From positions 118,143 to 131,406 of the forward strand of contig MU631688.1 in NCBI GenBank assembly GCA_026770615.1: DNA of 13,264 bases. The letters run 5' to 3'. Each line of letters starts with the position of its first letter. Position 1 is the stretch's first letter. Of this stretch, positions 8,081 to 13,264 are shown in pieces. A model generated the notes under the pieces. That model had not been told where the DNA came from and made no database searches. It was given only the letters and a program-made list of their open reading frames with translations. The DNA comes from Pavlovales sp. CCMP2436 (Eukaryota > Haptophyta > Pavlovophyceae > Pavlovales). Made by a program: the position numbers and the translations under genes.

Positions 8081-8338
8081 GGGTTCCTGGAGAAGTTCTC
8101 CGCGGGCGTTTTTTGGGTGGTGCCCAGGGCCCTACTCAAAGTTAAAAAAAATCCTAAAAACTTTTTTGGAAGAAACGCATCAACGCATCACCAAAAGCGG
8201 GAGACCGCAGTAGGGGCCTCAGTACGCGAACAGGTGGTGATGGGTGGTGGTGGGGGGATTTACGCGCATCACCGCATCACCAGGAAAACGCCCAGGGAAA
8301 ACTTCTCCAGGAACCCTTCACCGCATCACCGCATCACC
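8059..8338. repeat. Large imperfect palindrome, 55-bp arms, enclosing the right hairpin element
   Basis: Left arm 8059-8113 and right arm 8284-8338 are reverse complements with about five mismatches; both contain GGTTCCTGGAGAAGTT or its complement. The 170-bp centre holds the homologue (8143-8242) of the element at 3451-3550: A/T tracts, CATCACCA (8186-8193) / TGGTGATG (8235-8242) and a 41-nt core. No coding capacity is evident. It could be a miniature transposon, a transcript-end structure or a replication origin next to the HUH candidate. Confidence 0.8.
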
Positions 8339-8348
8339 AATTTTCGCG
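8339..8348 (+). promoter_or_regulatory. Promoter-like AATTTTCGCG
   Basis: It lies 23 nt before the ATG at 8362, the same spacing as the reverse-type motif before the minus-strand gene starting at 4608. Confidence 0.35.
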
Positions 8349-8361
8349 CGCGCTTAGCAGC

Positions 8362-8466
8362 ATGCTCGACTTGATCTTGGCAGTGGCCGTCCTCTCGGTC
8401 ACGACCTCTTTATTGGTCGCATTTGGCACATACCTCGTGCTTGAGCTCAGGAGACTTCAAGCTTAA
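8362..8466 (+). CDS. 34-aa single-pass membrane peptide
   Basis: ATG 8362 to TAA 8464-8466 encodes MLDLILAVAVLSVTTSLLVA followed by FGTYLVLELRRLQA. Nearly the whole peptide is one hydrophobic helix, with a basic ELRRLQA end. An AATTTTC motif 23 nt upstream and its position in the gap before the resolvase support expression. Codon use is less GC-biased than in the large genes. No family recognised; chance cannot be excluded at this length. Confidence 0.45.
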   Translation: MLDLILAVAVLSVTTSLLVAFGTYLVLELRRLQA

Positions 8467-8505
8467 CTTCAAGCTGAACTATTTCGCGGCCGCCGTGTGG
8501 TGGCC

Positions 8506-8997
8506 ATGCTTGTCGTCGCGATCGACATGGGCATCCGCAACATCTCCTACTGCGCGATCGACGTAGACGACCGGAACATCTCCCACGGCCGGATCGTGGA
8601 CTGGGCCAACGAGCCGCTCTGCCTGGACGCCAAGTACGAGCCGGCGAGCAATGTGCGCCTCGTGCGCGCGTTCACCGACAAGCACGAGGCGCTCTTCGCG
8701 CGCGCGGACCACGTCGTTATCAAGAAGCAGCTCCGCGCCAACATGCGGATCATCGAGGCGTTGCTCCACCTGAGCTACTTCGGCCGGTGCACGGTGGTGC
8801 ACGCGCGCACGGTCAAGACGGCCTTTGGGCTGAGCCGCGACGATTACCGCCTGAACAAGCTCGCCGCGGTGGAGTACGTGTCGAAGCGCCTCGAGGCCCT
8901 CGACGACCCGTGGCGCGCGTGCTTCGAGGCGAGCCGCAAGCGCGACGACCTGGCGGACAGCTACCTGCTCGCGCACTTTTTCGGCAGCCGAGACTGT
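8506..8997 (+). CDS. Poxvirus A22-like / RuvC-type Holliday junction resolvase, stop codon apparently lost
   Basis: The ATG at 8506 starts MLVVAIDMGIRNISYCAIDV, the first RuvC-fold strand with the catalytic Asp at residue 7 and the GIRN turn. The C-terminal motif KRDDLADSYLLAHFF supplies Asp148 and Asp151. At the second catalytic site, where the family has Glu followed by a Gln two residues on, the sequence reads VVIKKQ with Lys73. The family cuts four-way junctions, resolving replication and recombination intermediates in Nucleocytoviricota. Coding similarity ends at about residue 163; the next codon is TGT (8995-8997) and the frame then runs on without a stop through non-coding-looking sequence to 9696. 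A normal end by TGA at that codon, changed to TGT, would fit. Confidence 0.88.
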
Positions 8998-9005
8998 GGA
9001 GCAGC

Positions 9006-9250
9006 ATGCCGCCCGCCGCCGAGAGCGACGCAGCCGGAGGAGGCGAGCAGCCGGTGGAGACGAGCGACACTACCCAGCCGCGCGAGGCAAGCGACGAGGC
9101 CCCTGGGCCAGCCAGCACGAATTCGTGACGCTGTACTACTCCGACCTGCTCGTGCTCTGGGGCGACTGCAAGCACGCGGGCCTGCGCTCGGGCCTGCTCA
9201 CGCGCCTCGACTTCGACGTCTTCTGCGCGCTCGCGTACAGAACGAGCTAG
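9006..9250 (+). CDS. Small unknown protein, ~81 aa, with one frameshift
   Basis: From ATG 9006 an acidic, low-complexity N-terminus (MPPAAESDAAGGGEQPVE...) runs in one frame to a TGA at 9126. A conserved-looking C-terminal domain with aromatic residues and Leu (begins HEFVTLYYSDLLVLWGDC, ends CALAYRTS) is in another frame and ends at TAG 9248. One extra C in the CCCC run near 9096-9099 would join both. The ATG lies 8 nt after the likely original end of the resolvase. No family recognised. Alternatively this could be a lost C-terminal extension of the resolvase. Confidence 0.5.
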
Positions 9251-9389
9251 CAGCCGCTCGCTGCGCCGTAGGTCGAGGTCGATCGGGTGCGCAGCCGAGT
9301 CGCCCGCGCGCGTCACCATTGCGATCGGCGCGCGAAATGTTGAGATTTTTTCTGGGACGCATGCAACAAGCACCCAACAACAAGCACCC

Positions 9390-9701
9390 ATGGCAACCAT
9401 CGCCCTCTCCGCAGTCGCCCTCGGCTTCGCGGCCGACTACGCGCGGCCGAGCCTCCCGCCCGGCATGCTCCTCGGCGGCTCCTTGGGCAAGGCGTACATC
9501 GCGCAGTTCGGCGCCGTTGCGATCACGGCGGCCGCAATGGTCAACCCGGGGCGGGTGTACCCCTACACCGCGCTCATCGCGCAGGTCATTGGCATCAACT
9601 CGTCGCTCCTCTCGGCGGCCGGGCTCGGCGCGCTCTTCTACGTGGGCGCCTTCTACGCGCAGGACATGCTCATGCCGCAGACCATGGCGCCCGTGAAATG
9701 A
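9390..9701 (+). CDS. Small multi-pass membrane protein, 103 aa
   Basis: Intact frame from ATG 9390 (MATIALSAVALGFAADYARP) to TGA 9699-9701. Hydrophobic segments lie at about residues 3-15, 32-52 (YIAQFGAVAITAAAM) and 60-92 (ALIAQVIGIN ... LGALFYVGAFYAQ), so two or three membrane spans. Third codon positions are strongly GC. An upstream ATG at 9361 opens a different, non-coding-looking frame, and the upstream CAAGCACCCA repeats are short. It resembles the minus-strand protein at 10887-11264 in size and hydrophobic layout, but I did not establish homology. Probably a membrane or virion component, by inference. Confidence 0.7.
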   Translation: MATIALSAVALGFAADYARPSLPPGMLLGGSLGKAYIAQFGAVAITAAAMVNPGRVYPYTALIAQVIGINSSLLSAAGLGALFYVGAFYAQDMLMPQTMAPVK

Positions 9702-9827
9702 ACCGCGCGCAGGACGTGCTCGTGCCACTGACCGCGAACTCGCGCACTCGCACAATCGTGCAACCACAATCGTGGCCCGGCCGGCCCGTTCATAGAGCTG
9801 TTACGTTCTCGGCGTTTCCGTAAAATA

Positions 9828-9837
9828 AAAATTCGGC
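9828..9837 (+). promoter_or_regulatory. Additional AAAATTCGGC motif upstream of the VLTF3 gene
   Basis: A second, more distant copy (59 nt before the ATG) in the AT-rich gap 9820-9870. Confidence 0.4.
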
Positions 9838-9860
9838 GTTTACGTCAACAAAAATAAGCC

Positions 9861-9870
9861 AAAATTAGCG
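9861..9870 (+). promoter_or_regulatory. Candidate viral promoter motif AAAATTAGCG
   Basis: It begins 26 nt before the ATG of the VLTF3 gene, the same spacing as at 2913 and 3904. Confidence 0.55.
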
Positions 9871-9886
9871 CGCGGTCGGCCCTGCT

Positions 9887-11023
9887 ATGAGCAAGCGCCG
9901 CGTCCCTGCGCGCGACGTGGTGGCGCTTAATCAGGCGCGTCTGAAGGGCCTGCTCGAGGCGGGCGACCTCTCTAAGGGCGACATGGGCGATCTATTCGCG
10001 CTTCTGCGTGGACGTGGCACTGACGCTGAGCGCGGCGGAGACCAGTGCAGCGAGTGCCTGGGCCCGGTTTTTCTGGACCCTGAGCGCGCTCACCACTTTT
10101 GCAGCGAGTGCGCCCTAGTCCAGTTCCCGCGCTACCACTTCGCCGACTACTTCGAGGACCACGAGCGGATCACCTGCGCGCCGCGCGAGGTCTACAAGCC
10201 CGTGCACCACCTGCACGAGCGCCTCGCGCAGTACCACTTGCTCGAGACGCCCATCTGCCCGGCCGACTGGGCGCTGATCGTGGAGCGGCTGCTGCAGGAG
10301 CGGCCGGAGACGCTCGACAAGGAATCGGTGCGCCTGCTCCTGCGCCGGTGCAAGCTTCAGCGCTACAACGAGAGCTGGCTGCAGGTGATCAACCGCGTGA
10401 CGCGGTACCGGCCGCCGGCCATCACGCAGGGCGAGACGCTGCTCCTCGCGCGCATCTTCGAGGGCGTGCAGGAGCCCTTCCGCCTCTTCAGGCAGCAGAC
10501 GCGCAAGAACCTGCTCAACTACAACTTCCTGCTCTTCCGGCTGCTGCAGCTGCTCGGCCGCGACGACGTCCTGCCGCACTTCCCTCAGCTGAAGACGCGC
10601 GGCAAGTGGGAGGAGCTCGACCGCGTCTGGGGCCTGATCTGCGACTTCCACGGGTGGCGCCACCCGCCGGTCGACCTGGGCACCTACCGCTGGCTCACGG
10701 TGGCCCTCCAGCCCGAGGTCTGGCCGCGGCTCGAGACGGACCTCCTGCGCGCGAGCTGGGAGGCGCTCGACTGCGCGGAGGCGGCGACCGCGCTGCACGC
10801 CCGCACACGCGGCGCGCGCCAGCCGGGCTACAGCGACCGGCGCCTCCTGCGCGAGATGGCGTCGGTGCGCGCCGACCAGGCCGTGCTCAGCACGATTCGG
10901 CGGGATAACGAGTCGCGGCGCTGCTCAGGACCGAAGCGGCCGCGGTCGGCGCAAACTGTCGCACGTGCACTCCGAGCTCGGACGCAAGCAGCCGCATCCG
11001 ATCGGTCAGGCCAGGCTGCGTGA
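9887..11023 (+). CDS. VLTF3-like late transcription factor
   Basis: Intact frame of 378 codons from ATG 9887 (MSKRRVPARD) to TGA 11021-11023. A zinc ribbon is formed by CSEC at residues 54-57 and CSEC at 72-75. The family signature follows: YKPVHHLHERLAQY (~103-116), then LLNYNFLLFRLLQLLG (~209-224) and WEELDRVWGLICDFHGW (~241-257). VLTF3 proteins (poxvirus A2 family) activate late, mostly virion, genes and are a core marker of Nucleocytoviricota and some small relatives. Two AAAATT motifs precede the start. The last ~45 residues are Arg/Ala-rich and overlap the convergent minus-strand gene, so the true end may be earlier, near 10,890. Identity is firm; the C-terminal boundary is not. Confidence 0.92.
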   Translation: MSKRRVPARDVVALNQARLKGLLEAGDLSKGDMGDLFALLRGRGTDAERGGDQCSECLGPVFLDPERAHHFCSECALVQFPRYHFADYFEDHERITCAPREVYKPVHHLHERLAQYHLLETPICPADWALIVERLLQERPETLDKESVRLLLRRCKLQRYNESWLQVINRVTRYRPPAITQGETLLLARIFEGVQEPFRLFRQQTRKNLLNYNFLLFRLLQLLGRDDVLPHFPQLKTRGKWEELDRVWGLICDFHGWRHPPVDLGTYRWLTVALQPEVWPRLETDLLRASWEALDCAEAATALHARTRGARQPGYSDRRLLREMASVRADQAVLSTIRRDNESRRCSGPKRPRSAQTVARALRARTQAAASDRSGQAA

Positions 11024-11264
11024 CGATGAGCGCCCAGATGAACATGAGCCCGCCGGTCGGGTCATTCCCCGCGCGGTTGAAGAGGTACATGCCCGCGGCG
11101 ACCGACCCGCCGTTGAGGACCGCCTGCAACGCCACGAGCGCGATCGTCTGCTCGATGAGCTCGAGGTCGGCGAGGGCGGGGATCGCCTGGTTGATGAGCG
11201 CGCCGATGACGACGCCGCCCGCGCTCTGCGTCACGGTGTACGTGGCAGCGGAGGCGATGGACAT
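10887..11264 (-). CDS. Small multi-pass membrane protein, 125 aa, overlapping the VLTF3 3' end
   Basis: Minus-strand frame from ATG 11264-11262 (MSIASAATYTVTQSAGGVVI) to TGA 10889-10887. Hydrophobic segments lie at about residues 15-33, 40-62 (TIALVALQAVL ... AAGMYLF) and 72-82 (GLMFIWALIVT), suggesting three spans or re-entrant helices. The last ~45 residues overlap the VLTF3 frame by 137 bp; the body of the protein lies outside it and has strong GC third-position bias. It is divergent from the IQ-motif gene across an AT-rich gap with AAAATT at 11301. No family recognised; likely a membrane or virion component. Confidence 0.68.
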   Translation of the reverse strand: MSIASAATYTVTQSAGGVVIGALINQAIPALADLELIEQTIALVALQAVLNGGSVAAGMYLFNRAGNDPTGGLMFIWALIVTQPGLTDRMRLLASELGVHVRQFAPTAAASVLSSAATRYPAESC

Positions 11265-11380
11265 TTCTTACAGCTAGATTGCCGGCATTGACCGATTGCG
11301 AAAATTAAAGAGCTCCGTAGTGCGAATTGAAGGCTTGGCGAATTAGACTAGAATTAGATTTTCCGGGTGCGTTCACATGG
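11265..11380. promoter_or_regulatory. Divergent promoter region between two small genes
   Basis: A 116-bp AT-rich gap between divergent starts. It contains AAAATTAAAG (11301-11310), several GAATTAGA/GAATTGA words, and GATTTTCCGG (11357-11366), which lies 24 nt before the plus-strand ATG at 11381. Confidence 0.45.
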
Positions 11381-11692
11381 ATGCTCCTGAGTGAGACCGA
11401 GATCCTATCCGTCATCGGCGGCATGGCGGGCCTCACGAGCATCGTGACCGCCGTGTGGAAGCTCGCGAAAACCTTTAACGCGCGTCGACGGCGCCAGGAC
11501 GACAACGTTGTGCCCAGCTGGTGTCCACTCGGGCTCGTGCGCAACGCGTTAAGTAGGAAGCGCGAATCCCCGGAGCAAGTGGCGCTCGCCCGTGCGGCGA
11601 GCACCATCCAGCGTGCGTACCGCTCGCATTACAGGCGGCACTTGCGCTTTGAGCTCATCATAGAGGTAATTGCGTTAAACGGCGGCTCGTAG
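11381..11692 (+). CDS. 103-aa protein with an IQ (calmodulin-binding type) motif
   Basis: ATG 11381 to TAG 11690-11692. A competing ATG at 11377 opens a five-codon frame only, and an in-frame TTG at 11327 is unlikely. The N-terminus has a mildly hydrophobic helix (ILSVIGGMAGLTSIVTAVW), then a basic RRRR stretch. Residues 76-86, IQRAYRSHYRR, fit the IQ pattern IQxxxRxxxxR, embedded in a basic helix (ASTIQRAYRSHYRRHLRF). IQ helices bind calmodulin or EF-hand light chains in eukaryotes. Whether this binds host calmodulin is inference. It is convergent with the next minus-strand gene, with a 3-bp gap. Confidence 0.65.
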   Translation: MLLSETEILSVIGGMAGLTSIVTAVWKLAKTFNARRRRQDDNVVPSWCPLGLVRNALSRKRESPEQVALARAASTIQRAYRSHYRRHLRFELIIEVIALNGGS

Positions 11693-11695
11693 TGC

Positions 11696-11875
11696 TCACA
11701 TCCCGCCATTGTTGTAAATCGCCTTGACGACGGTCTTGGCCCGCTCGAAGTCGTTCGTCGTCGGCTCGTAGGTGCACAGGCCAGGTACCTCCGCGACGCT
11801 GAGCCGGTTGAGCACCGCCTGTACCGCGGCCTTGTGCGCCAGGCCGCGATCCTTGGGGCGCGTGGTCACGTTCAT
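11696..11875 (-). CDS. Hypothetical protein, 59 aa
   Basis: Minus-strand frame from ATG 11875-11873 (MNVTTRPKDRGLAHKAAVQA) to TGA 11698-11696, ending AIYNNGGM. A soluble, charged, helical protein without recognised motifs. A promoter-like AAAACATTCGGG (minus strand, 11899-11888) ends 12 nt before the ATG, which supports the start. It lies 45 bp downstream of the next minus-strand gene and may form a pair with it. Third positions are GC-rich like other real genes. Confidence 0.6.
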   Translation of the reverse strand: MNVTTRPKDRGLAHKAAVQAVLNRLSVAEVPGLCTYEPTTNDFERAKTVVKAIYNNGGM

Positions 11876-11887
11876 CTTGCGCGCGCG

Positions 11888-11899
11888 CCCGAATGTTTT
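11888..11899 (-). promoter_or_regulatory. Candidate viral promoter motif AAAACATTCGGG
   Basis: A variant of AAAATTCGGG on the minus strand, 24 nt (first A) before the ATG at 11875. Confidence 0.4.
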
Positions 11900-11920
11900 G
11901 TTTTGTTTTCTTTAAAAGAG

Positions 11921-12547
11921 CTAGAACTTGACTGCGTGCAACCGGATCCAGAAATGGAAGCGCGCCGCCTTGATCGTCGCGCCCCTGCAATCGACGAGCC
12001 GCGGCGTGATGGTGCTGATCGGCGGGAGCGGCGAGCTGAACCGCGTCTTGCGAAGCCCTCCGGCAGGAAGATCATCGCGTCACGCGAGTCGTTCCACGAG
12101 GAGGGGTGGTAGCCTCCGGGCATGTGCGTCGGGAGCACGGCCAGGAGCCGCTCCATGTTGCGATTAGTGGACTGCATGCTGCCCGGGATCTCGGCGATCT
12201 CGGGGCCGATGAAATCTTGCTGGGGTTCCCCGGTGACCCCCTCGTACAGGTTGCCAGAGGACAGCCCGCAGAAGGCGTACGCGCGGATTTCGCAGGATGT
12301 GATCATCTTGAAGCGGCCCAGGAGCGCGAGCGGCTTCGGCAGCCACTCCCGCACCAGCTGCTGGCGGAACTGAGCCGAGTGATTCATGACCAGTGGGGCA
12401 TCGATCCGAATGCTGAACTTGCCGGGCCGTGCAGATGTCCGCGCCGCGCTCCTCGTCAGGCGACTCGTTGGGGTAAAGCACGTCATTGACCGCCGAGCGA
12501 ACGTTGTAGATCGTGCGGACGAGGCAGACGAACGTGGAGCTGCCCAT
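11921..12547 (-). pseudogene. Unknown ~208-aa protein with two compensating frameshifts (possible structural protein)
   Basis: Starts at minus-strand ATG 12547 (MGSSTFVCLVRTIYNVRSAV) and ends TAG at 11923-11921, ending FHFWIRLHAVKF. Three frames are used in turn: one extra base in the GGGCC run near 12422-12428 and one missing base in the GGG run near 12056-12058. Together they cancel, so the 627-bp span is an exact multiple of three. The middle segment (MNHSAQFRQQLVREWLPKPL...) and the C-terminal part (FSSPLPPISTITPRLVD) look beta-rich. A virion protein with a jelly-roll-like end is possible but unproven. No family recognised. A TATA-like box lies upstream at 12576-12585. Confidence 0.5.
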
Positions 12548-12575
12548 ACTGATTAGGCTAAAAGTACTTGGTCTA

Positions 12576-12585
12576 CTTTTATATG
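12576..12585 (-). promoter_or_regulatory. TATA-like box (CATATAAAAG on the minus strand)
   Basis: It lies about 30-38 nt before the minus-strand ATG at 12547. This gene lacks the AAAATTCGGG motif, so it may belong to a different expression class. Confidence 0.4.
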
Positions 12586-12593
12586 CTCCTAGA

Positions 12594-12842
12594 TCATTTT
12601 TCGCGTTCTGAGCGTTCCATGATTTTCTATTTTCTATTTTCGGGTTAGGGTCAATAGAGCGTTCCAGATTTTCGCGTTCCGAGCGTTCCATGATTTTCTA
12701 CTTTCTATTTTCGGGTGAGGGTTAGAGCGTTCCATGATTTTCGCGTACGTTCAGAGCGTTAAATGATTTTCTGTTTCTATTTTCGGGCTAAGGATTCAGC
12801 GTTCCATGATCTTCGCGTTCCGAGCGTTCCAAGATTTTGTCG
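12594..12842. repeat. Minisatellite of ~70-bp compound units
   Basis: Units start GAGCGTTCC (or GAGCGTTAA) at 12610, 12681, 12754 and 12822, giving lengths of 71, 73 and 68 bp plus a partial fourth and a partial leading unit. Each contains a long block (ATGATTTTCT ... TTTTCGGG), then a second CGTTCC...GATTTTCGCG block. The array is AT-rich and non-coding. One unit holds a lone GGGTTAGGGT, which is not a telomere. Confidence 0.85.
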
Positions 12843-12982
12843 CGTAAGCCCGTAAACACCTGTAGTTCAAGGAATCGAGTCGGTCTGAAAAGAGCACCCA
12901 GGATCCTCGCCATGCGTTCGTCCCAGATTTTTTTCTCAGGCACAGATAGAAACCCTCGACGTGTAAGATGCACAGCCGCCAT
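12788..12982 (-). CDS. Weak ORF, 64 aa, partly inside the minisatellite
   Basis: From minus-strand ATG 12982 it reads MAAVHLTRRGFLSVPEKKIW, and the ILGALFRPTRFLELQVF stretch looks protein-like. Codon use lacks the GC bias of the other genes and the last third is made of minisatellite. Probably chance or a fragment of an unrelated gene. Confidence 0.15.
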   Translation of the reverse strand: MAAVHLTRRGFLSVPEKKIWDERMARILGALFRPTRFLELQVFTGLRDKILERSEREDHGTLNP

Positions 12983-13124
12983 TAAATGACTGTGCGCCCC
13001 CGTCTCGAAGTTGTGCCCGGAGACGCATCATCGGTAGCATCGATCGTGTGCAAAGGCTGCTCTGATTTCGCATCTGCATGACCCTGGCAGTGGAGGCATC
13101 AACCGCACGCTGCCATTCCGCAGG

Positions 13125-13264
13125 ATGGAGCCGGGGTTGGAAGCCGGCGGCGGCGGTGGCAGTGGCAGCGATGTCGACGGAGGTGGGGGTTGGGATAACG
13201 ACTACGAGCAGGGGCATGTGTGGCCTGATCACCAGGGGGGGAGCAGGGGGGGGAACGGCGGGGG
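13125..13264 (+). CDS. Possible Gly-rich N-terminal fragment running off the right edge
   Basis: ATG 13125 opens a plus-strand frame to the edge (MEPGLEAGGGGGSGSDVDGG, then WDNDYEQGHVW). It is acidic and Gly/Trp-containing. Too short and low in complexity for a confident call; the rest of 12843-13264 shows no other convincing gene on either strand. Confidence 0.2.
   Translation, partial: MEPGLEAGGGGGSGSDVDGGGGWDNDYEQGHVWPDHQGGSRGGNGG

Noticed and set aside
8998..9696. C-terminal extension of the resolvase frame
   Set aside because: Product is Arg/Pro/Ser-rich and antagonises two better frames (9006-9250 and 9390-9701); best explained by a lost stop.
12649..12658. Telomere repeat (GGGTTAGGGT)
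   Set aside because: A single copy inside a minisatellite unit, not an array.
1..13264. tRNA, rRNA or spliced-leader genes
   Set aside because: I looked for cloverleaf-like pairs and the dinoflagellate spliced-leader sequence and saw none; a proper tRNA scan was not possible.

Overview
The window looks like a piece of a eukaryotic (probably algal or protist) chromosome, or a contig assembled from one. It carries a block of genes from a small relative of the giant DNA viruses (Nucleocytoviricota) beside an LTR-type retrotransposon. Real coding frames are very GC-rich with nearly all third positions G or C, while intergenic gaps are short and AT-rich. One gene has a convincing 83-nt spliceosomal intron. 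Ribosome-binding sites are absent. Two virus hallmarks are recognisable by eye: a VLTF3-like late transcription factor (9887-11023) and an A22/RuvC-type Holliday junction resolvase (8506-8997). A third, more tentative one is a HUH (rolling-circle type) endonuclease candidate (6111-8030). VLTF3, a RuvC-like resolvase and HUH, with no DNA or RNA polymerase seen, recall mriyaviruses (the yaravirus / Pleurochrysis endemic virus group). No capsid protein or packaging ATPase lies in this window to confirm that.

Layout. 1-2221 (minus): a 740-codon open frame running off the left edge, a retroelement Gag with a CCHC-type zinc knuckle and an RGG/Gly tract. 2222-2530: its upstream leader/LTR region. 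2531-2871: two copies of a ~141-bp element with inverted ends. 2913-3431: membrane protein with one in-frame TAG. 3451-3570: hairpin element. 3657-3920 and 3904-4079: two small overlapping plus-strand genes. 4125-4608 (minus): intron-containing, proline-rich, tail-anchored protein. 4653-6110: intact 485-aa protein with two Cys pairs. 6111-8030: broken HUH candidate. 8041-8338: large palindrome with octamer repeats. 8362-8466: 34-aa membrane peptide. 8506-8997: resolvase. 9006-9250: small frameshifted gene. 9390-9701: membrane protein. 9887-11023: VLTF3. 10887-11264 (minus): membrane protein overlapping the VLTF3 tail. 11381-11692: IQ-motif protein. 11696-11875 and 11921-12547 (minus): a small gene and a twice-frameshifted 208-aa protein. 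12594-12842: minisatellite. 12843-13264: no confident gene.

How it works together: resolvase, HUH candidate and VLTF3 would serve DNA replication/resolution and late transcription. At least six small membrane proteins could be virion or membrane components. An AAAATTCGGG-like motif lies 21-27 nt before the start codon of several genes, and a reverse-type AATTTTC motif lies 23-24 nt before others, suggesting one shared viral promoter. Hairpin elements sit just after two of the genes. Many genes carry single-base indels, mostly one-base losses in G/C runs, and three internal TAG codons are present. This means either an endogenous viral copy in early decay or an assembly with homopolymer errors; the sequence alone cannot separate the two.
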